From Nevskiaceae bacterium (lineage in GTDB: Bacteria; Pseudomonadota; Gammaproteobacteria; Steroidobacterales; Steroidobacteraceae): a DNA stretch of 64,000 nucleotides. Positions 53,331 to 62,535 of the stretch are shown piece by piece. The first letter of the stretch is position 1; each line of letters opens with the position of its first letter. The notes below the pieces were generated by a model, which was given only the letters and a program-made list of their open reading frames with translations, ran no database searches and had not been told where the DNA came from. The stretch lies in the NCBI GenBank assembly GCA_024234075.1, contig JACKOV010000002.1:124001-188000 (forward strand). The letters are read 5' to 3'. Made by a program: the position numbers and the translations under genes.

Positions 53331-56263
53331 GCAAGGGACGAAAGAAGACAGCCGGCGCGTCGAAGCAGGTTGAAACGCTGACGCACAAGGGGGCGAAGCG
53401 CAGGAACATACCGACCGCCGAACTGCAATCCGCAGCCCAGCGCGCCGAGGAGCTGCAACCGTTCGAGCCCGTTGTGTATCAGCGCCGTCACCCCCTGCCG
53501 CAAGGGGCGGAGCGTCCGCGCGACAAAGACTTCGACCCGCAGCTCGTGTGGAAGGGAACTCGCGTCCACCTGACCCCCGAACAGATCAAGGACGCCGCCG
53601 CCAAAGGCTATGTTGATATTTCTGACGCGCAACTCGTGTGGCGCGGCAAGGATCAACAGGACTGGTCGGATCTCGTCGTGACCGCGCCGCCGCTCTACAT
53701 CCAGGAGAAGATTCACCCCAAGGCGATTATCGACGATCTCGCCCGCCGCACGAAGGACGCGCGCGAAGCCGGTGCAGGCGGCATGGCCGATCTGTTCCAC
53801 GACTTCAATGGCATCGACCCGGAAGCCAAGACCGAGTTCTATGCCCATGACCAGAACTGGTCGAACCGATTCATCCTCGGCGACAGCCTGCAGATCATGG
53901 CGAGCCTCGCAGAGCGAGAGGGCCTTCGCGGACAGGTGCAGTGCATATATTTCGATCCTCCCTATGGAATGAAGTTCAAGTCGAACTGGCAAGTCTCGAC
54001 GCGAGATCGCGAGATGAGCGATCAAGAAGAAATGGAAGAGATTACGAGGGAGCCGGAGCAAGTGCAGGCGTTCCGAGACACTTGGAAGGACGGAATCCAC
54101 TCTTATCTGACGTACCTGCGAGATCGACTTTCCGCTGCACGGGATTTGCTGCGTGAATCTGGCTCACTCTTTCTTCAAATTGGTGATCTGAACGTTCATC
54201 GGGTTCGGGCACTTCTCGACGAAGTCTTTGGTCACGAAAATTTTGTGTCTCAGATATCTGTGAGGAAGACGGCGACGCCTAGCAGTTACCTAGACGACAA
54301 CCACTACTTTGTTCTTTGGTACGCGCGCAACCACGAACAGATGAAGTTCAGGAAGCTCTATAGACCGAAGCCTATGGAGGAGTGGGTGTCGGAAACACGA
54401 GGTGGCTCTTGGGGTGTAACTCTTGATGACATGGATCGGCCGCTTACATCTGAAGAAAGGAGGGAGCCGTCGCTAATACCTCAGAACGGGTTGGTCTATG
54501 CGTTGTCGAAAACAACTTCTTCCGGGGCCGCGAAAGACCCCCAGCCATTCCCGTATCGCGGCGCAACATTCTTTCCCGCCGGCAATTCGCACTGGAAGAC
54601 GACGCTTGACGGTATGAGGCGCGTGGATCGAGCCGGAAGACTGGAAGCTCGCGGCGGCCCGCCGTGGTTCAAGAAGTATCACGTGGATAGCCCGTTCAAG
54701 CGCATGACGAATGTGTGGGAAGACACGTCCGGCAAATCGACCACGAGAATCTACGTCGTTCAGACTGAGGAGCGCGTCGTTGAACGGTGCATCTTGATGA
54801 CGAGCGATCCCGGAGATCTGGTTCTCGATCCGACATGTGGGTCAGGAACAACGGCCTTTGTCTCGGAGGAGTTGGGACGGAGATGGATAACAACGGACAC
54901 ATCTCGTGTCGCACTTGCGCTTGCGCGGTCCAGAGTTATGTCGGCTGTCTATCCATTCTATGTTCTTACGGACAGCAAGGAGGGTCGACTGAAGGAAGCG
55001 GATATCACGGGGAAAGCGCCAGTTGATAGCGTGACGGGTGGCGACATTCGTCAGGGCTTTGTCTACAACCGTGTGCCCTACGTCACACTCAAGTCCATCG
55101 CTAACAATGCTGAGATCGACGTTATTTGGGAAGATTTTCAAGCAACGCTAGAGCCGCTGCGCCATGACTTGAACGCCGCGCTCGGCAAGAAGTGGGAAGA
55201 ATGGGGCGTCCCTCGCGAAGCAGTGTCTGCTTGGCCGGATAAGGCGAAGAAGGCGCACGCCACGTGGTGGGAACAGCGCATTGCGCGACAGAGGAAGATA
55301 GACGATTCCATTGCAAAGAAGGCCGATGTCGCACTTCTTTACGACAGACCCTATGAGGACAAGGGGCGCATCCGCGTCGCCGGACCGTTTACGGTTGAGA
55401 GCCTTTCCCCGCATCGCGTCGTGCCGTCGAGCGAGAGCAGTCACGTTGCTGACGCTGCCGGGAGCACGTTCAGGCTGCCCAAGGGCACGGAGCAGCTTGC
55501 CGACTTCACGACCATGATCCTGGACCACCTGAAGACATCGGGCGTGCAGCAGGCGAAGAAGGCCGACAGGATCGCATTTACCGCCATCTCTGGGTGGCCG
55601 GGCACCTGGGTTGCCGCTGAGGGGAAGTTCATCGAGGGTGAAGCCGAGAAGCGCGCTGCCATTTTTATCGGCCCTGAATTCGGCACTGTGAGCCGTGCAG
55701 ACCTGACCGCAGCTGCGCGCGAGGCGCTGGATGCGCGTTTCGACGCGCTGATCGCCTGCGGCTTCAATTTCGAGGCGCACACTTCCGAACTTAACAAGAT
55801 TGGGCCTTTGCCGATCTTGAAGGCGAAGATGAATCCCGAACTGCATATGTCAGACGAACTCAAGAACACTGGCGCGGGAAACTTGTTTGTCGTGTTCGGA
55901 GAGCCGGACATCAAATGGGATTTCAACGCTGACGGCGAGATCGTGGTCGAGGTCTTGGGCGTCGATGTATTCGACCCCAAGACCGGTGATGTCCGCGCCA
56001 GCGGCAAGGACGACATTGCCGCTTGGTTCATTGACACCGACTACAACGAAGAGAGCTTCTTCGTCCGGCACGCATATTTCATGGGCGCGAACGACCCCTA
56101 CAAATCACTCAAGACTGCATTGAAGGCCGAGATCGACGAGGACGCATGGGCGACCCTCTACCGTGACAAGTCCCGGCCGTTCCCACGCCCGGAGACGGGC
56201 CGCTTTGCCGTCAAGGTCATCAATCACTTCGGCGACGAGGTGATGAAGGTGTTTGCGGTATAG
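53327..56263 (+). CDS. Type III Mod-like adenine DNA methyltransferase
   Basis: A 978-aa beta-class methyltransferase: catalytic FDPPYGMKF (about residues 208-215) precedes the SAM-binding LDPTCGSGTTAF (about 500). The region between holds the target recognition domain. A long C-terminal part of 450 residues follows, larger than in E. coli phage P1 Mod. The base composition drops visibly from about 54160 to 55330, covering the recognition domain and motif I, while both ends match the GC-rich neighbours. Confidence 0.9.
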   Translation: MSKGRKKTAGASKQVETLTHKGAKRRNIPTAELQSAAQRAEELQPFEPVVYQRRHPLPQGAERPRDKDFDPQLVWKGTRVHLTPEQIKDAAAKGYVDISDAQLVWRGKDQQDWSDLVVTAPPLYIQEKIHPKAIIDDLARRTKDAREAGAGGMADLFHDFNGIDPEAKTEFYAHDQNWSNRFILGDSLQIMASLAEREGLRGQVQCIYFDPPYGMKFKSNWQVSTRDREMSDQEEMEEITREPEQVQAFRDTWKDGIHSYLTYLRDRLSAARDLLRESGSLFLQIGDLNVHRVRALLDEVFGHENFVSQISVRKTATPSSYLDDNHYFVLWYARNHEQMKFRKLYRPKPMEEWVSETRGGSWGVTLDDMDRPLTSEERREPSLIPQNGLVYALSKTTSSGAAKDPQPFPYRGATFFPAGNSHWKTTLDGMRRVDRAGRLEARGGPPWFKKYHVDSPFKRMTNVWEDTSGKSTTRIYVVQTEERVVERCILMTSDPGDLVLDPTCGSGTTAFVSEELGRRWITTDTSRVALALARSRVMSAVYPFYVLTDSKEGRLKEADITGKAPVDSVTGGDIRQGFVYNRVPYVTLKSIANNAEIDVIWEDFQATLEPLRHDLNAALGKKWEEWGVPREAVSAWPDKAKKAHATWWEQRIARQRKIDDSIAKKADVALLYDRPYEDKGRIRVAGPFTVESLSPHRVVPSSESSHVADAAGSTFRLPKGTEQLADFTTMILDHLKTSGVQQAKKADRIAFTAISGWPGTWVAAEGKFIEGEAEKRAAIFIGPEFGTVSRADLTAAAREALDARFDALIACGFNFEAHTSELNKIGPLPILKAKMNPELHMSDELKNTGAGNLFVVFGEPDIKWDFNADGEIVVEVLGVDVFDPKTGDVRASGKDDIAAWFIDTDYNEESFFVRHAYFMGANDPYKSLKTALKAEIDEDAWATLYRDKSRPFPRPETGRFAVKVINHFGDEVMKVFAV

Positions 56264-56268
56264 CCTCC

Positions 56269-57303
56269 ATGTCCGTCCCCTTCGACCTGACATGCTGGTA
56301 TCTCAACGCTCGCCGGATCGCGGAGATCACAGGGGCCACTCCCGTTGCGCCGCCAGGCGCACCCGACCCACACACGTCGCGAACCGCACAACTCATTCAG
56401 TTGAAGAACGCTGCTGTCGCGTGGATGAAGGCGAACGGCGCGATGCCGCTGGAAGTCCTGTTGGCGGAGGGGAAGCTCGCGTCGGGGGCCATATTCACGC
56501 ACCATTCCAACTTCTTCTTCTCGGGTCTCTCGAAGGTAGCGGAGGCCCAGCGGAAGGGCAAGCCCGTCAAGCGGCCAGCGACCGCGTACAGCAAGCTGGA
56601 CGAATGGCGGCCGGGCGGCAGGCTCGAATTCGAGTTTCACGACGAGCATCTAGTATCGGATTCCTCATGGCACGAACTGGCGGGCCAGCAGCGGAAATTT
56701 GTCCTTGGACTTGTCACCGACATTCAGGGCGGCACGATAAAGTGCGCGCCCTATGTCATCGCCAACGTCGTGAACCCTCACTCGCGTATGCCAGGGGATG
56801 GCGGTCCCTGGTACAACCATCTTGAAGTACATGTCCCCCAGATCGACTCATTCGAGAAGGCGCAGACCATTCAGGATCGCCTTACGAAGGCGTCGTTAGG
56901 CCCGCTCAAGAACGTGGCGGAAGCGGACATCAAGGCGGCGTTCGCCGAGATAATCAACGAACCGATGGTCCCGAAGGATTGGGGCGGCGAGGCGTCGGAC
57001 CTCTTTTCGAGCAGGGTCGTGCTTGACGGGCAGCGCATATCGACAGCGTTCCTGCTGAAGGGGCCAGCGAAGTTTCATCCGATGACTGCCGCTGATCTCG
57101 GGAAGAACGGCGATCAAATCGGGCGACTGTTCTCCGAACCTGCCGACCTGTTGATTCTCCAGCACTGCAATGAAGTGACCGTTGCGGTCCGAAAGCAGAT
57201 GCGGGCCTACGCGCAGCAGATCGGGAATCCGCGCCGGTTCTGCATCATAGACGGCTACGATACGCTCCGCATTCTGACGGCATACGGGAAGTGCGGATTT
57301 TAG
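56269..57303 (+). CDS. Unrecognised 344-aa protein of the defence operon
   Basis: It starts 5 nt after Mod and ends next to the helicase start, so it is an integral operon member. I do not recognise the family. The N-terminal half (MSVPFDLTCWYLNARRIAE) is soluble. The C-terminal part has the segments EASDLFSSRVVLDG, STAFLLKGPAKFHPMTAADLGKNGDQI and RRFCIIDGYDTLRILTAYG, whose D...K spacing recalls a restriction-endonuclease-like fold, though the usual (D/E)xK is not clear. Its composition is intermediate GC. Confidence 0.75.
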   Translation: MSVPFDLTCWYLNARRIAEITGATPVAPPGAPDPHTSRTAQLIQLKNAAVAWMKANGAMPLEVLLAEGKLASGAIFTHHSNFFFSGLSKVAEAQRKGKPVKRPATAYSKLDEWRPGGRLEFEFHDEHLVSDSSWHELAGQQRKFVLGLVTDIQGGTIKCAPYVIANVVNPHSRMPGDGGPWYNHLEVHVPQIDSFEKAQTIQDRLTKASLGPLKNVAEADIKAAFAEIINEPMVPKDWGGEASDLFSSRVVLDGQRISTAFLLKGPAKFHPMTAADLGKNGDQIGRLFSEPADLLILQHCNEVTVAVRKQMRAYAQQIGNPRRFCIIDGYDTLRILTAYGKCGF

Positions 57304-57332
57304 GTAAAGGATGCCGTGAAGAGCGCCACCTC

Positions 57333-59429
57333 GTGAAGTTCTGCATCGCCGATAGTTTTCAGTCCGCGCTCAGCCGCTTGCCCGCCCAGGAGCAGAAGGC
57401 GGTTAAGGAAACTGTCTTCGATTTGCAGATGAACCCAGCCGCGCCCGGGCTGCAATTCCACCGGATCGACAAGTCCAAAGACCCGAACTTCTGGTCGATG
57501 CGGGTCAGCAGCGACATTCGACTGGTCATCCACAAGACTAAAGACAGCTTCCTGCTCTGCTACGTCGATCATCACGACGACGCCTATTCGTGGGCCGAGC
57601 GCCGCCGAATTGAGGCGCACCCGACGACGGGAGCGGCGCAGATCGTGGAAGTGCGTGAGCGAGTTCAGGAAGTCATCATCCGGAAGCATGTGGAGGGGCC
57701 GGAGCCGGTAAGGAGTGTCCGCCCGGTTCAACAGCCGCTCTTCCCCGGAATCTCGGATCAGGAGCTCCTGTCCTACGGCGTGCCGTTGGACTGGATCGAT
57801 GACGCCAAGGCGGCGACCGAGGACACCATCTTCGACATCGCTGAGCACCTGCCGCGAGAGGCTGCGGAAGCCTTGCTCGAGCTGGCCGTCGGTGCGAAGC
57901 CACAGATGCCGACTCCTGTTCTCGTGCCGGCAAACCCCTTCGAGCATCCCGACGCCCAGCGGCGCTTCCGTGTCATGGAGGACGTTGATGAGCTGAAGCG
58001 CGCGATTGAATTCCCCTGGGATCAGTGGACGGTGTTCCTGCATCCCTCTCAGCGGCAGGTGGTCGAGCAGTCCTTCAGCGGCCCGGCTCGCGTGTCCGGG
58101 TCCGCCGGAACCGGCAAGACCGTCGTGGCGCTGCATCGCGCGGCGAACATCCTGAAGCGAGCGCCACAGGCGCGGCTGCTGCTGACGACGTTTTCTCTTC
58201 CGCTTGCCAATGCGCTTGAAGGCAAGCTCCGCATTCTGACTGGCGCGGACAAGGGAATCGTTCCGCGCGTCACCGTCTTGCCGTTCAAGGGTGTCGCGTA
58301 CGAACTCTTCACGCTGGCCTACGGTCATCACCCCAGGGCAGCGACCGAAGATCAGATACGCGGGGCGCTCAAGACTGCGGCGACGGAAGCATCCTTGACC
58401 GGATTCACACCGCGCTTCCTCGCCTCGGAATGGCTCAACATCGTGGATGCGTGGCAGCTTGCCAGCCTGGAAGCCTATCAGGGCGTTTCCCGCCTCGGGC
58501 GCAAGGCGCGCCTCGGCATCAAGCAGCGGGAGAAGCTCTGGCCCGTTTTTGTTCGAGCGCGGCAGATTATCGAAGCGCAGGGGCTTCTGACATGGCCCTC
58601 CATCTTTGGCAAAGTCACGGAACACTTCGCCCAGCGGGATAGCAAGCCGTTCACTCATGCGGTGGTAGACGAGGCCCAAGACCTTGCTGTGCCGGAACTG
58701 CGGATGCTTGCGGCCATCACGCCGGACGGTCCCGATGCGCTTTTCTTCGCTGGCGATCTTGGCCAGCGCATCTTCCAGGAACCGTTTTCGTGGAAAGCGT
58801 TGGGTGTCGATATCCGCGGGCGTTCGCGCACCCTCAAGGTGAACTATCGAACGTCGCACCAGATTAGGCAGGCGGCCGACGGACTCCTGCCGAAGGTCGT
58901 GCTCGACGTAGATCAGAATGAACAGGACCGGCGTGGCACTGTGTCGGTGTTCAACGGTCCAGACCCCGAGATCCAGACCTTTGCGGACGCTGGCCGGGAG
59001 ACGAAAGGCGTTGCCGACTGGATCAAGGCGGCGGTAGCCCACGGGATCGCCCCGGCAGAAATCGGCATCTTCGTCAGATCGAACGACCAGCGCGCCAGGG
59101 CGCGGGCCGCCGTGAAGGCCGCCGGGCACACGCAGCTTGAACTCTCAGAGCGGCTTGAACAGCCGCAGGGTCGCATTGCTATCGGCACGATGCACCTCGC
59201 CAAGGGTCTTGAGTACAAGGCCGTGGTCGTCATGGCCTGTGACGACGACGTATTGCCATTGCAGGAGCGCATTGAGACCGTCGCTGACGAATCGGAACTC
59301 GACGAAGTGCACGAGACCGAGCGCAATTTGTTCTACGTCGCTTGCACCCGAGCGCGTGACAGGCTGCTGGTGTCTGGCGTTCAGCCCGCGTCGGAGTTCT
59401 TTGCAGACTTTGCTTCACGACAGACCTGA
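57333..59429 (+). CDS. UvrD-like helicase with N-terminal RelE/ParE-like domain
   Basis: I prefer the GTG at 57333 (MKFCIADSFQSALSRL); an ATG at 57291 overlaps the preceding gene. Residues 1-90 (LPAQEQKAVKETVFDLQMNP, FWSMRVSSDIRLVIHKTKDS, LLCYVDHHDDAYSWAERR) look like a RelE/ParE toxin fold. A linker leads to a superfamily 1A helicase: HPSQRQVV Q-like motif, Walker A GSAGTGKT (about 256-263), VVDEAQDLAVPE, NYRTSHQIR, and C-terminal TMHLAKGLEYKAVVV and FYVACTRARDRLL. The 3'-5' helicase motifs appear intact. Confidence 0.88.
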   Translation: MKFCIADSFQSALSRLPAQEQKAVKETVFDLQMNPAAPGLQFHRIDKSKDPNFWSMRVSSDIRLVIHKTKDSFLLCYVDHHDDAYSWAERRRIEAHPTTGAAQIVEVRERVQEVIIRKHVEGPEPVRSVRPVQQPLFPGISDQELLSYGVPLDWIDDAKAATEDTIFDIAEHLPREAAEALLELAVGAKPQMPTPVLVPANPFEHPDAQRRFRVMEDVDELKRAIEFPWDQWTVFLHPSQRQVVEQSFSGPARVSGSAGTGKTVVALHRAANILKRAPQARLLLTTFSLPLANALEGKLRILTGADKGIVPRVTVLPFKGVAYELFTLAYGHHPRAATEDQIRGALKTAATEASLTGFTPRFLASEWLNIVDAWQLASLEAYQGVSRLGRKARLGIKQREKLWPVFVRARQIIEAQGLLTWPSIFGKVTEHFAQRDSKPFTHAVVDEAQDLAVPELRMLAAITPDGPDALFFAGDLGQRIFQEPFSWKALGVDIRGRSRTLKVNYRTSHQIRQAADGLLPKVVLDVDQNEQDRRGTVSVFNGPDPEIQTFADAGRETKGVADWIKAAVAHGIAPAEIGIFVRSNDQRARARAAVKAAGHTQLELSERLEQPQGRIAIGTMHLAKGLEYKAVVVMACDDDVLPLQERIETVADESELDEVHETERNLFYVACTRARDRLLVSGVQPASEFFADFASRQT

Positions 59430-59448
59430 TAAAGAGAGCTATCGCGCC

Positions 59449-61044
59449 ATGAGAGTGAAGCAAGTTCAACTACGGAATTTCAGACGGTTCACAGATTTGA
59501 CCGTCAGTGACATCCCAGAGTCTTCGAAGCTCGTTCTTGTCGTCGGACCGAACGGTTGCGGAAAGTCGTCACTTTTTGATGGGCTCTTGCTCTGGTATCG
59601 AAGCCAAGTTGGGTTCGGTCTGCATTCTGACGAGAGCTATTTCAGAAAGAGTCAGGAACAATTTCAGTGGAACAACATTGCAAGCGTTACGTTTCACGGT
59701 GCGACTACGCCAAAACGTGGTGATCTGTACGTTCGGACGGCTTATAGAAATGATCCTGAATTCAACGTCACGGGAATCAATCGCCAGAATCCGCCGTCAG
59801 AGGAACTGCGATTCAATAACCTAATTCAGAACGACCAGACGGTCTCGACCAACTACCAGCGCCTCGTCTACGAGACGACCGCCGCCGTGTACGATCCAGC
59901 CAATAATACAAAGACTGTAGAAACCCTGCGAGATGAGCTGATCGGTCAGATTCGCGCTTCTATGCGCCGTGTATTTGGCGATTTGCTCATGAACAACATT
60001 TCCGATCCACTCGGTGAAGGTGCGTTCTTTTTCGAGAAAGGGACGGCAAAGTCCTACCACTACAAGAATTTGTCGGGTGGGGAGAAGGCCGCCTTTGACC
60101 TCATTCTTGACCTGCACATGAAGAAGCGGTTTTACCTCGATGGAATCTACTGCATAGACGAAGCAGAAACTCACTTGCATACGCGGGTGCAGGGTGCACT
60201 TCTCAAAGAACTTGTCTCTATCGTCCCCGACGCCGGCCAGCTTTGGATAACAACGCATTCGCTTGGCGTGCTTCGCGCCGCGCAGGAGCTCGATGCAGCC
60301 AATCCTGGGTCGGTCAGCGTCATCGACTTTGATGGATTGAGCCCCGATGAGCAAACTGTATTAAGGCCATCGTCTCTCGGTCGCGTCACGTGGGACAAGA
60401 TGATGTCGATTGCCATTGACGATCTCTCGACCCGGATTGCACCCAAGGCCATCGTCGTCTGCGAAGGGTCATCCGTCGGCACTAGGCGAAAGGATTTCGA
60501 CGCCGAGGTGTATAACAAGATATTTGGAGCGCAAGTATCCGAAGTTGTTTTCGTATCCGGAGGATCATCCACGCAGGTCGCGCACACGGGTATCACGGTG
60601 GGCGGGGCGTTGAAGCAGATCGTTCCAAGCGCCACGGTCGTTGCGCTTGTAGATCGGGATGACAAGAGCCCGGAAGAGGTTCAGCAGTACGAGCGGGCGG
60701 GGGGCATCGTGCTTAGCGAGCGGAATTTGGAGACTTTCCTTCTTGCCGATGATGTTTTGGAAAAGCTCGTATCCCAGGAACAGAAGCCGGAATTTCTGGC
60801 GGATGTGCTCCAAATAAAGCGGGACAAGATCGCCGCAAGTATTCAGCGCGGAAATCAAGCCGACGATCTGAAATCGGCGGCTGGTGAGATGTATGTCGAG
60901 CTCAAGCGGAAGCTGTCACTCCAACGGTGCGGGAACACGGTTGACTCGTTCCTGCGAGACACGCTCGCGCCACTTGTGACGCCGGAACTCGAAACCTACC
61001 GCAAGCTTAAGGCCGCAATCATCGACAGAATACCAACCCAGTAG
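59449..61044 (+). CDS. AAA ATPase fused to TOPRIM/DUF4435-like domain
   Basis: A 531-aa protein from the ATG at 59449. Its ABC-type ATPase half has Walker A GPNGCGKSS (33-41), signature LSGGEKAAFD, Walker B YCIDEAETHLH and the H-loop TTHSLG. The C-terminal half (IVVCEGSSVG, VVFVSGGSST, VVALVDRDDKSPE, VLSERNLETFLL) has the E...DxD pattern of TOPRIM and resembles DUF4435 proteins and the OLD/PARIS group. The gene is less GC-rich than the helicase 19 nt upstream, suggesting separate acquisition. It ends 3 nt from the convergent integrase gene. Confidence 0.82.
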   Translation: MRVKQVQLRNFRRFTDLTVSDIPESSKLVLVVGPNGCGKSSLFDGLLLWYRSQVGFGLHSDESYFRKSQEQFQWNNIASVTFHGATTPKRGDLYVRTAYRNDPEFNVTGINRQNPPSEELRFNNLIQNDQTVSTNYQRLVYETTAAVYDPANNTKTVETLRDELIGQIRASMRRVFGDLLMNNISDPLGEGAFFFEKGTAKSYHYKNLSGGEKAAFDLILDLHMKKRFYLDGIYCIDEAETHLHTRVQGALLKELVSIVPDAGQLWITTHSLGVLRAAQELDAANPGSVSVIDFDGLSPDEQTVLRPSSLGRVTWDKMMSIAIDDLSTRIAPKAIVVCEGSSVGTRRKDFDAEVYNKIFGAQVSEVVFVSGGSSTQVAHTGITVGGALKQIVPSATVVALVDRDDKSPEEVQQYERAGGIVLSERNLETFLLADDVLEKLVSQEQKPEFLADVLQIKRDKIAASIQRGNQADDLKSAAGEMYVELKRKLSLQRCGNTVDSFLRDTLAPLVTPELETYRKLKAAIIDRIPTQ

Positions 61045-61047
61045 CCT

Positions 61048-62334
61048 CTACCTTGGCACTGTTTTGCGTGACGTCGGATTGGCATTGGTCCGCATCGGAA
61101 CTACCTTCCGCTCCCCCCGTTCTGCCTGCGCAATGAGCTTCGTCCACTGTTCAAGCGCTGCCCGTCGTTCCTCGAAATAGTCATGGCGGTTGTACGTCCC
61201 CTCGACGCCACGAAGCTTGTGCCCCAGGCAGCGCTCCGCGACTTCCGAGCGAATGCCCAGCGCAGCAAGCTGGGTGCGTGCGGTGCGCCGCAGATCGTGC
61301 AGCGTGAAATGCGGCAGCCCGTGTTTGACGCGCGACATGGCGACGTTGAGCGTATCCGGGCCGACATGCGGCACACGGTTACGATGATCCTGCCGGCGCT
61401 TCGGGAGGACGTACCCATTCCCTGCGCCAACCACGTGCAGCACCTTCAGCCATTCGACCACTGCCGGAACCAGCGGGATGTTCAGCGGCTCGCCGGTCTT
61501 GGTGCGCGACGCCGGCAGATACCAGACGGGGCCGAGCTTGCCGCGCCCCTCCAGATCGAATTCCTCCCACCGGGCTCCGAACAGTTCTCCCTTGCGCACG
61601 CAGAGAGCGAGCAGGAGTTTCATGGCCAGGAGATTGTCGCCGCCGAAGGTTTCGGTCTCACGGATCTTCTGAAACAGGCCTGCCAACTCGTCCGTGCTGA
61701 GCGCGCGATTGCGCGGGCGCTCTGTTCCGCCGCCATCGAGCCGCGGTGAAAAATCCGCGGCCGGATTGCTCGGAACGATTCGCCGGCGGACGCCGAACGC
61801 GAAGATCCGGCGCACGAATCTCAGCAGATCATTTGCCGCTGCGGGTGCGCGGACTTTCACGGCGTCGATCACGCGCGCGATGTCTGACGGCGTGACATCC
61901 ACGGCAGCCATGCGCCCGAGCTTGGGTGTCAGGTATTTGTCGAGATAGCGACGGGGCACGCCGGGATGTTTGATGCCGCGACCTTCGACCTCACAGCGAA
62001 ACCAATCGTCACACAGTTCCTTGAACGATCCGCGTTGCCGCTCCTCGGCCTTCGCGGCCCGTCGCAGACGCATGGGGTCCTGCTGCTTGTCCAGCAGCAC
62101 GCGCGCCTGCCGTGCTTCGATGCGGGCCGCCGCCAGCGACATGTCGGGGAAGTTGCCCAGCGTCAGCCAGCGCTGCTTGCCACCGTGGCGATATCGCAAG
62201 ACCCAGGACGCGCTGTCACTGTTCTGCTTGCGCAGGTAAAGCCCGCCCCCATCACCCAGCAGCAAGCGCTTGCCAGAGCGGTGGGCGCGCTCGACTTCAA
62301 GAGCGGTCAGCTTTGCACGTTCCATGGCCGTCAC
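61048..62334 (-). CDS. int: P4-type tyrosine integrase
   Basis: A 428-aa recombinase (start MTAMERAKLTALEVERA). It has the N-terminal arm-binding DUF4102-like domain (GKRLLLGDGGGLYLR), a core-binding domain, and a catalytic domain with Arg247, His346, Arg349, His372 and nucleophile Tyr381 (LHDLRRTART, LGHK, GTYNRHDY). It lies next to the yicC end it targets, with arm repeats at 62351-62419 between. All catalytic residues are present, so element 2 may be active. Confidence 0.95.
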   Translation of the reverse strand: MTAMERAKLTALEVERAHRSGKRLLLGDGGGLYLRKQNSDSASWVLRYRHGGKQRWLTLGNFPDMSLAAARIEARQARVLLDKQQDPMRLRRAAKAEERQRGSFKELCDDWFRCEVEGRGIKHPGVPRRYLDKYLTPKLGRMAAVDVTPSDIARVIDAVKVRAPAAANDLLRFVRRIFAFGVRRRIVPSNPAADFSPRLDGGGTERPRNRALSTDELAGLFQKIRETETFGGDNLLAMKLLLALCVRKGELFGARWEEFDLEGRGKLGPVWYLPASRTKTGEPLNIPLVPAVVEWLKVLHVVGAGNGYVLPKRRQDHRNRVPHVGPDTLNVAMSRVKHGLPHFTLHDLRRTARTQLAALGIRSEVAERCLGHKLRGVEGTYNRHDYFEERRAALEQWTKLIAQAERGERKVVPMRTNANPTSRKTVPR

Positions 62335-62350
62335 CTCGTCGATCCGGGGT

Positions 62351-62419
62351 GTGTAGCTGGACGCGCAAAAACTTGCTCGTCGAGTCTCCAGCTACACGTT
62401 TAGCTACACATCAGCTACT
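62351..62419. repeat. Arm-type repeats between integrase and yicC junction
   Basis: GTGTAGCT (62351-62358, inverted), CCAGCTACAC (62388-62397), TAGCTACAC (62401-62409) and CAGCTACT (62412-62419). The block TCTCCAGCTACAC also occurs at 46665-46677 in the left end of element 2, linking the two ends. These are likely integrase arm sites of attP. Confidence 0.65.
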
Positions 62420-62535
62420 CATTCAGCTGCAAAGGTAGCACTGGATCAGGTTGGACAACTATGGACGAATTCGGGGAAAAGCGTCAATAACTCAATCAGT
62501 TGCAACGACGTTGGCGAACGTCTCCGGAAGTGCCC

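Noticed and set aside
50280..61044. Calling the operon BREX, DISARM or plain Gabija
   Set aside because: No pglZ, brxL, drmA or drmB-like gene is present. The helicase-TOPRIM pair recalls Gabija but gene order, the RelE-like domain and DUF4435-like features differ, and Res/Mod are additional.
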